A stretch of 64,000 nucleotides of DNA from the NCBI GenBank assembly GCA_024114885.1, contig CP099426.1, positions 1,674,001 through 1,738,000 on the forward strand. The letters are read 5' to 3'. Origin of the DNA: Septoria linicola. Taxonomy: Eukaryota; Ascomycota; Dothideomycetes; Mycosphaerellales; Mycosphaerellaceae. Positions within the stretch are counted from its first letter, which is position 1, and every line of letters starts with the position of its first letter. The notes under the pieces are model-generated. The model did no database searches. It saw nothing but the letters and a program-made list of their open reading frames with translations, and was not told the origin of the DNA. Both the position numbers and the translations under genes were made by a program. This document shows, piece after piece, positions 53,109-61,200 of the stretch.

Positions 53109-55934
53109 TTACAATCTGCTATCAATTCCGCCCCAGCCTCTCTGCCCAGGCCACTCGCTCTCAGGCCAGATGTGCGGCAGAGCTTCCCCAATGTGGCTGA
53201 CATGGACAATCTCTAGACCATCGAGCACTTCCTGCGGCAAATCCTTGACGTCCTTGCGATTCTGCTGTGGCAGGAGAACTTTCTTGACACCAGCTCGCAG
53301 CGCGCCGATGAGCTTCTCTTTGATGCCGCCAACAGGCATCACTTTGCCGCGTAGAGCCACTTCGCCGGTCATGGCGATGGTAGGTGGGACACGCTTGCCG
53401 CTGAAGAGCGAGATCAGGGCAACAGTGTGTGCGAGACCGGCCGACGGGCCGTCCTTGGGGACTGCGCCGGATGGGCAGTGGACGTGGATGCTTCGGGCTT
53501 TCATGATGTCTTCGCTGGGGTTGTCGGTGAGAGCGAGCTCGTAGGCGTGAGACTTGACCCACGAAAGAGCGACTTCGACAGATTCCTTGAGCACATCGCC
53601 AAGCTTGCCGGTCAGCTTGACGCCGCCGGAGCCTGGCATGTCGGCGATCTCGATGAAGAGAATGCTGCCTTGCGAGCCGGTGCTGTATGCTACGAGGCCC
53701 GTGACGACGCCTGGCTGTGACGAGCGAGCTGCGATCTCTTCCTCGAAGCGTTCGATACCAAGCATGTCTTCGAGGTCTTCTTCTGTGACTACTGGAGTGT
53801 AGGCTGGCAGGGTGTTCGTGTCGCGTGCTTCAGCGTACTGTACAGCCTTCGATCGGCATACACTTCCAATCTCGCGCTCAAGATTTCTGACACCTGCTTC
53901 GCGCGTGTACGATGTGATGATCTTGTCAACGACTTCATCTCGCATCAGCACGTTGTCCACTTTAAGCCCGTTCGTGGTGATCTGCTTGGGGATGAGATGT
54001 CGATTCGCAATGTGACGCTTCTCGAGTGTCGTGTAGCCAGAAAGCTGAATTGTTTCCATACGGTCGAGCAACGGTGGTGGGATAGTGTCGAGCGAGTTTG
54101 CTGTCGCGATGAAGAGAACCTTGCTAAGGTCGATGGGGATGTTGACGTAGTGGTCCACGAACGTCGAGTTCTGCTCTGGGTCAAGCACTTCCAACATGGC
54201 GGCAGATGGGTCGCCATGGTTTGACGCAGAGCCGACCTTGTCGATCTCATCAAGCAAGAAGACTGGATTTGCTACGCCGACCTTCTTCAAGCCATTGACA
54301 ATGAGACCAGGCATGGCTGCGACGTAGGTGCGCCGATGACCGCGAATCTCGGCTTCGTCTCTCACACCACCTAGCGAGATACGGTGGAACTGACGACCAA
54401 GTGCCGTCGCGACCGACTTCGCCAGAGATGTCTTTCCGACACCTGGCGGACCTACCAGCAGCAGAATCGGCGACTTGTCCACCATCTTCTTGTGCTTCAG
54501 CAAGCTGATCTCCTGCTTGCTTGGCTCCTTCTTCTCCTCGACGTTCGTCTTGACGAGCTGTGTTGATGGCGCAACATCCTCCTCGCCATTGATAACCTCA
54601 TCGTTCTGCGATCGCTCCTTGACGGGCTGCGCAGCCTGTGCAATTTGCTCAATCTGCTTGTCCAGATCTTGATTTACTGCCTGCTTGAGCTTCAGCACAG
54701 CCAGGTACTCCAACAGACGCTTCTTGATCTTTTCCAAGCCATAGTGATCATCGTCCAGCTGCTTCTTCGCCTTTTGAAGCGTGCCGGTATCCAGATTGTC
54801 CTCTGTCATCTTCGTCCACGGAATCTCTGCCAGATTCTCGAGGTAGTTCCGGCATACCTGGTGCTCGGCTTGCGCAGGATTCATCTTGGCTAACCTCCTC
54901 AGCTCTCGGTCTGCCACCTTCTGTGCTTCTGGGCTCAGGCCTGCCTCATCCAGCTTCTTCTTCAGCTCTTCAATTTCGTTGACCTCGTCGTCCTGTCCTT
55001 GACTGCCACCCATGCCAGGGCCCATGCCGATGGGTGGTATTTGTCCATTGCCCATGCGCCGCAGTCTTGGGTCTTGCCTGAGCTTGTTCAGGGTGTCGAG
55101 ATCGATAACAGCAGTCTGATTAGGATTCTGAGTCGTCACCGACAGTATGCGACTGTTGCCTTGTATAGTCGTGATCTGCCTCTGCAGTATCTCCGTGATT
55201 CTTGCTAGTCGCTCTCCAACACCAGTGGCCGAGAGTATGCGCAACTTGTCCTCGTGTGTACAGTCGATGATGTTGGTCATGAAATCAGCAAGCACGCCAG
55301 CTTCCTGAATGTCCTTGCGCACAATATAAAGCTCTAGGCGTCGCGCCAGTATTGGCGACAGATTCATCTGTGGTCCTCCTCTAGGTAAGAGCGCCGACAA
55401 CCGGATGAGCGCAATTAGTTCTCTGCTCAGCTGCTTCAAGTTGGCAAACATCTCATGCACTTTCTCGTCGCCTTCAGCCACCCTTTGCTCCTGATGGAGC
55501 GTGACCTTGGCCTCGAAATATGGCCTCTCGTGGGTGATCTCATCAATCTTAAACCGAGTCACACCTTCCACAACGAGTGTCAGCTCTCCTGGTCGTCGGC
55601 CTTGCACACCGGTAACTCTGGCCATGGTGCCATATTGGAAGAGATCTTTCTTCCTAGCATTCGCAGGATCTACTTCAACTGCTTGGGCCTTGACACTCTT
55701 CTCCTCGATGAACTGCTTTCCATCAGCGGTAAGATGGTGGCTGTTCACCGGCACACATCCAACTGTCACGCTGCTCGCCTCTGGTCGCGGAGTGGTGGCT
55801 TTGCTGTAGAGGTTCGCGAGGATAGCTGCAATATCTGCTCGGTTCTGCAGAGGTACACGGGTGGTTACGCCAGGAAGGAGTACGAGGGAGTGTGGGAGTG
55901 GGACGAGTGGGAGCGTGCGGGATCGATTGGCCAT
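53109..55934 (-). CDS. Peroxisomal Lon protease
   Basis: An intronless gene of 941 residues: an ATP-dependent protease and chaperone. The N-terminal substrate domain (about 1-270) starts LPLVPLPHSLVLLPG; a Gly/Met-rich linker and long coiled helix follow. The AAA+ domain has Walker A GPPGVGKTSLAK near residue 495-505, Walker B VFLLDEIDKVG and RMETIQLSGYT. The C-terminal protease domain carries the Ser-Lys dyad, Ser831 in KDGPSAGLAHTV and Lys874 in GGIKEKLIGAL, 43 residues apart as in bacterial Lon. The protein ends in SRL, a type 1 peroxisomal signal, and has no mitochondrial presequence, so it should act in the peroxisome matrix, degrading damaged matrix proteins. Antisense ORFs are shadows of its biased codons. 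Confidence 0.96.
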   Translation of the reverse strand: MANRSRTLPLVPLPHSLVLLPGVTTRVPLQNRADIAAILANLYSKATTPRPEASSVTVGCVPVNSHHLTADGKQFIEEKSVKAQAVEVDPANARKKDLFQYGTMARVTGVQGRRPGELTLVVEGVTRFKIDEITHERPYFEAKVTLHQEQRVAEGDEKVHEMFANLKQLSRELIALIRLSALLPRGGPQMNLSPILARRLELYIVRKDIQEAGVLADFMTNIIDCTHEDKLRILSATGVGERLARITEILQRQITTIQGNSRILSVTTQNPNQTAVIDLDTLNKLRQDPRLRRMGNGQIPPIGMGPGMGGSQGQDDEVNEIEELKKKLDEAGLSPEAQKVADRELRRLAKMNPAQAEHQVCRNYLENLAEIPWTKMTEDNLDTGTLQKAKKQLDDDHYGLEKIKKRLLEYLAVLKLKQAVNQDLDKQIEQIAQAAQPVKERSQNDEVINGEEDVAPSTQLVKTNVEEKKEPSKQEISLLKHKKMVDKSPILLLVGPPGVGKTSLAKSVATALGRQFHRISLGGVRDEAEIRGHRRTYVAAMPGLIVNGLKKVGVANPVFLLDEIDKVGSASNHGDPSAAMLEVLDPEQNSTFVDHYVNIPIDLSKVLFIATANSLDTIPPPLLDRMETIQLSGYTTLEKRHIANRHLIPKQITTNGLKVDNVLMRDEVVDKIITSYTREAGVRNLEREIGSVCRSKAVQYAEARDTNTLPAYTPVVTEEDLEDMLGIERFEEEIAARSSQPGVVTGLVAYSTGSQGSILFIEIADMPGSGGVKLTGKLGDVLKESVEVALSWVKSHAYELALTDNPSEDIMKARSIHVHCPSGAVPKDGPSAGLAHTVALISLFSGKRVPPTIAMTGEVALRGKVMPVGGIKEKLIGALRAGVKKVLLPQQNRKDVKDLPQEVLDGLEIVHVSHIGEALPHIWPESEWPGQRGWGGIDSRL

Positions 55935-57036
55935 GATGGTGACGGTATGCGTGGGTATTGAATCCTTCCTGAATTGGAGGGTTATTCTATTGCATCTCTC
56001 GGTGGCAACGCTTCAGTCACCTCAAGACAAAGGAGATGTATATTGATGAGTAGATTGACCTCATACAGTGGCGGATGCGGCACGGTTATAGCACAGTAGA
56101 CACGTGAAGCCGTCACTCAGTACTGCCGAGGGATGGCGGCATCGGGGAAGGGGGAAGGCTCGAGAATCCGCATTGGTGATCACGAGCACTGGAGAGAGGG
56201 TCGCCAAGTGATGTGATGTGGTCCTGGACGCTGCGACAAGGTGGTCTGTAGCGCCGAGTGGAGGCTGACTGAGATGCTATGCTGTGCAGTCGATTCGCTT
56301 CAGCCCATGTTCACTCATATCGAATAGTAGTTAATCGGAAAGATGAGGAGCTGCTCCAGTGTGTAGAGAGAAGCACGGTCGGCAACAATGCTGTGTCTCC
56401 GATTGGTTGCAGATCGATATCAGGGATTATGCAGGGCAATCTTCACACTGGAGTCTCTCCATCTTTCTGATGATAGTGGTGGAGCATGCACACCCAGACG
56501 ACATACGCGTCATGAGGGCTATCTTCTGAGTGCCGAATATGGTGGTTCTGCGTCAGCATCAAAAGAGCTTGTTGGATCATCCTGCTGCTGACTATCCATC
56601 CCTCCTTTACTTTACGTGCGCCATGACAGGCTGGCTGAAGAGAAGCTTCGAGCTGACCTCGGGACGGCTCTCAAAAGGATATGATCTTGCGTGATCGCCG
56701 AGTGTTCATTCGGAGAGTGCTGACATGTTCTAAAGAAGACATTGGATGACTGCCATCGGCATGCCGAAAAGGCTTGGTACCGACGCCGAGAAGTTCCGAC
56801 TCAAGATATTTGTCCTCTGCATCGCCGCATCAAAAGTTTTGAAGCAGTGTCGATACCACGATAAAGCCGATGTACTGTGGTCGGCAAGCTGATGGCCTTT
56901 GATAGACCATGGCTCACGACGATGTGTGTTGAAGACAGCGCACAACATATATAATGGCGATATTCAGTGCTCTAGACGACTCGTCCACTTTGTCTCCTCC
57001 ACCATCACGTCGCCTCTTCGCTTCACCTTCGCCAAG
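55935..57036. other. Divergent intergenic region, Lon to secreted-protein gene
   Basis: 1.1 kb with no supported gene; contains the Lon promoter at the left and a TATA box at the right. Confidence 0.5.
56948..56954 (+). promoter_or_regulatory. TATA box of the 6-cysteine secreted protein gene
   Basis: TATATAA lies 83 nt upstream of the ATG at 57037, with a C/T-rich leader between them (56980-57035). Confidence 0.5.
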
Positions 57037-57565
57037 ATGAAGCTGCTTTCCCTCCTTCTGCCCATTCTGGCGGCCGCTGCACCAGCTACTGAATCTCCAC
57101 GAGATGTCGAGAAGTTGCTGCCACCAGTATGACAGTCCGAGTCGCACTCATCATCACTTATACTAACTCGATCGAAAGTTTCAGCCTCACGATCTAGGAA
57201 CGTGTGGGAGACGAGCAGCTCGCTTTCAGGAGCGCTTCGAGCGCTGTTGGGTGCACGCACAGATAATGAGATATGCAACGACAGACCCACCGCCTTACCA
57301 CGGGGAGAGGCCTATTGTGCGTCACGTTGGTTCTCGATGATTGTACATCGACTAATGATTGACCTAGGTGAGCCCGCCCCCACAGAGCTGCTATGAGAGG
57401 AAAGTGATCTATCGCACACTCGCAAGCCGCTGCGATCAGGGCTTTGGCACTTTTCAAGAGCAGGAGACCATTGTGCTCAACAACTCGACTATTCAAGTCT
57501 CGATCGCACCAGACAAGCACCAGTCCCTCTGCGACACCCCAGAATGTGTGTATGGTACCGAATAG
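57037..57565 (+). CDS. Small secreted cysteine-rich protein
   Basis: Proposed exons 57037-57126, 57185-57316 and 57368-57565 give 139 residues. MKLLSLLLPILAAAAPATES is a signal peptide. The mature chain has six cysteines (GTCG, RCW, SCY, RCDQ, LCDT, ECVY), enough for three disulfides. The three exons are each multiples of three and join in phase 0. Donors are GTATGA and GTGCGT and acceptors TTTCAG and CCTAG, with CTAAC and CTAAT-like branch sites. Each exon would run into a stop if its intron were kept, which supports the splicing. No domain is recognised. An extracellular effector-like or structural role is inference. It sits between the Lon gene and the NRPS end. Confidence 0.65.
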
Positions 57566-58269
57566 CTCAAAGGTTCTGCATGTCTGAAAGGAGTCCATGA
57601 AAGACTCTTGCAATAGAAGTCTGCATCTTGCCTTGCGCGAAGGTTTCGGTGTCCAACAAGATACTGTTTTCAGCAGCCATTGGATTTGCTTGTTTCAAAG
57701 TTCACCTGGGTTGTTCATGTAGCTCAATCACTCTTCGAGAGGTCTTCAAGGACCTTCTCAAGGCCCGTGAAAAACTTGAAGTTTCCGACTGTTCGCAGAA
57801 CCATCTCTGGCCCCCTCAGCCCCAACCAGACTAAACTCCGCTTTGCCACGACTTCTCACTCGCATCACAGTCGCCAGCCCTTGCACAAACCGACTGACGC
57901 GCGCCACGATGACACAAAATCCGGGCATTGTAGAGTGACCCCATATGATCTGTGCTTCTTCAGGCTCGAGGAGTAAAGGTGGAGTACGCACATCCGTGAT
58001 GAGTGACGTTGAGTCTCTAGAGGCTAGCAACGCACCAATACCAATACATGTGACTAGCAATAAGACGCATGCCGGATGTTCGGCAGCGCAAAGCTACAAG
58101 ACGATGATCCTTGCTCCATGGTTGAAGGATGAACACGGACTAACTAGAGAAGGCTAAGTGCGTGTCACGTCTTCTGGCTGACGATCATACTCGAAGCTGG
58201 CATGACAAGGAGCACAGGAATTCAACGTAACTGAACGTGAATCAGAATCTATGCTGCTCCTATGCTGAA
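57566..58269. other. Convergent intergenic region before the NRPS gene end
   Basis: 704 nt with only short domain-free ORFs. Confidence 0.5.
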
Positions 58270-61200
58270 TCATTCTACAAACTCCCCAAACTCCGACAAC
58301 GCTGCACAGAGTAGTGACCCAGCATGATCCAATGACTGCTGATCAAATAATGTAGACTTCGCCATGATCTGAACGATTAAAGTACCGTCATGCTGTGGAA
58401 TGCCCGCAATGGTCACTGTGTCTGAGGCATACACCTCGTCGGTGACGGCTTTGAGGCCCTGGATCTCAAAGTTGTTCGACGCACTAGCAAGCTTCACATC
58501 CTGAGAAGCCTGCGCATTGGTCGGGAGATTCTGGAATAGAGTCAAAATACCGAATTCTGGTGTCTTCGCGGGCCAGTTCTCGCACTGTTCTGCCAGATGC
58601 TCAGGTCGGATATTCTCGGAAGCAAGCCCGTCGATGTACTGTTGATAGACTTGCGATAATGTGTCCTTACGGGCAGACTGATCTTTCAGATCTCCACCAC
58701 TGTCCAAACGGACACGGACTGGAAGATATGTTAGGCAATTACAGACGATGTTTCGCAGGTGGGATGGCAGAGCAGCTCGGCCAGAAGTGAGGCGTCCGAA
58801 TAGTACATCCGAGGTGTTTGAGATCTGCGCCAGCATGACGGCACAAGCTGCAGTGAAGATTGTGGCTGGCGTTTTCTTGGATGTCTCAGCGTGCTGTAGA
58901 AATGGTATCGTCTCCTCAAACTTCAGTGTCGTTATAGTGACCTCGATGGAAGCTGGCGCATCTCTGGTCTGCATGTAGGTCATGGAACTCCCTTCAAGGA
59001 CGTTATTCCAATAATCAGTGTCGACCTTAGCCGACTTCTGCAGTGCGATCAAGCTGCATATGCGAGGTTCTTCGTTCAAGCTCCTCCCTCCATAGATATC
59101 TTGTAGCATGGCAGCGATCCGAGGAATAGAAGCTCCATCATACTGTGCATGCCAAAGCCGGATTGCGAGGCGCTGTACTCCCGTGGAGTCACGTAGCAAC
59201 ACAAAGCGAACGTAGGATCTGCCAAAGCAGCTAGACAGATCATTCTCGTCGTCCACGAATGGCATATTTGACCAGTCGATTATGTTCTGCCCCATCGGCA
59301 CTTGCTGGATCTCTGCAGGGAACTGGAGATCTTTCAGCAGCACTTGATAGATCTGTTGCTCGTGCCGCACGAAGACTGTGCGCAGTACATCGATCTGCTT
59401 CATAAGTAAATGACAACTGTCAAGTAGCCGATTGCCATCGATAGTGTCAGGCAGATCGATCGTAAACCAGTGAAGACCTGTCGGACCACCATTGATCGAG
59501 CCATCTATGGACTCTCGCTGGGCATGTGATAATGGCAGTATATCTTCGATTTCGAAGCCTGCTGACAGTTGTTGATGAGCGTTCTCCTTTAGTGTGTCAA
59601 GGTCGAGCCCGGTGTTCAACAGAGCAAATGGCTCGTACAAGGCCTGTGGCGCGGCTGTCGCAGTCGAGATGACCTCAGCAAGCTGATACAAGATTGGTTT
59701 TGTGAAGACATCCATGACTGTCATCTCGAGACCTTGGCGATGGCAGAGATTGGCCAAGCGCATAGCCTGGACAGAATCGCCACCTAGCGCGATGAAGCTG
59801 TCGATTGCAGATATGGAATCCTGCGGTATGGCGAGGACTGTTGACCAGAGCCGTTGAAGCCGTGCTTCCATGTCCGTCTCTGGTGCTCGCCGTTGTTCGT
59901 TCGATGTGGTTGGATCGATGATAAGCTCCTGCACATGCTCCGTTGCGCGCAGCCGTCGACGATCTATCTTGCCAGTGGTAGTCCTGGGCAACGTTGGAAG
60001 TGCGACATACCGGGCAGGGATCATGTACAGTGGTAGTGTTCTCTTCAAGCCTTCATGGACTCCGTCATGGACGACACGAGACACACGGGATGTCAGATCG
60101 CTATTTCTGATGCTCTCGGAGCCGGCGAGCTTTATGAAGGCCACCAGAGTATCGCGATCGCTTGTCCAGGGTGCACTAATGATCTCGACAACGACCTGGG
60201 TCTCTTTGCGCCGGTCCTCACCCATCTGACGCAGAATGTTGCTTTCCACATCTGCCATCTCGAGACGCTGACCTCGAAGCTTGACCTGGCCATCCTTCCT
60301 GCCATGGAAGTTGATAGTGCCGTCTTCGTTGTAAGACACTAGATCGCCTGTCTTATAGAGACGATCGCCGGGATTGGAGGAGTGGCCAGGCGATAGGTGA
60401 TGCAGCCAATCCGGTAGCTCTATAAAAGCTTTGCGAGTCTGAGCATCATCGTTGAGGTATCCTTTCCCTACAAGCGGTCCTTGCAGCCATAACTCGCCTT
60501 TTGCACCGATTGGAGCCAATCGACCAGCATCCGGATTCACGATCCACGTTCTACAGCCAACACCATAGCCAAGACCGCGTTGGCCCAAGTCTTGTTTCGC
60601 AAACATCACTCCTATCAACGTATCAGTATTTGACTGTTGGGAAAACGCGAGACATCTCGTGCAGTTGGATCGCAACTTACCTATGGTGGCCTCACTTGGG
60701 CCATATGCTATGCGCACTCTTGTTATTCTCAGAAAGCGGTCGATCAGATGCTGTGGTACTGCTTCACCACCCATCTCAATAAAGTCCAACCTTCGAACAG
60801 TCTCGTCGCTGAAAGTCTCAGCGAACGTCGGACTGAAAGTGCCTTGTGTGACTCGCATGCGTCGTATCGCTCCTGAGATGTCACTCCGCCTTTCAACCTC
60901 GGACGGAATACATACACAGCCGCCAGCAGCAAGCGTCAGGAAGTTGAAGTCCCACGTCGAGTCAAAAGCATAAGAGGCGAAATCTAGAACTCTCTTGTTT
61001 GGTCCAAGCTCCAGAAAATCAGACTGTAAGGTGCTCATGCTTGCCAGATTTGAATGCGATATAACTACGCCTTTCGGCTCGCCAGTACTACCTGAGGTGA
61101 ACACAACGTAGAGTGTGCTTTCCGGATCGACTCGAGGTAAGGCGACTTCCCTTCTGGGCATATCTTGCAGCTTCTCGTGATTGATGCTGACGACTTCCGT

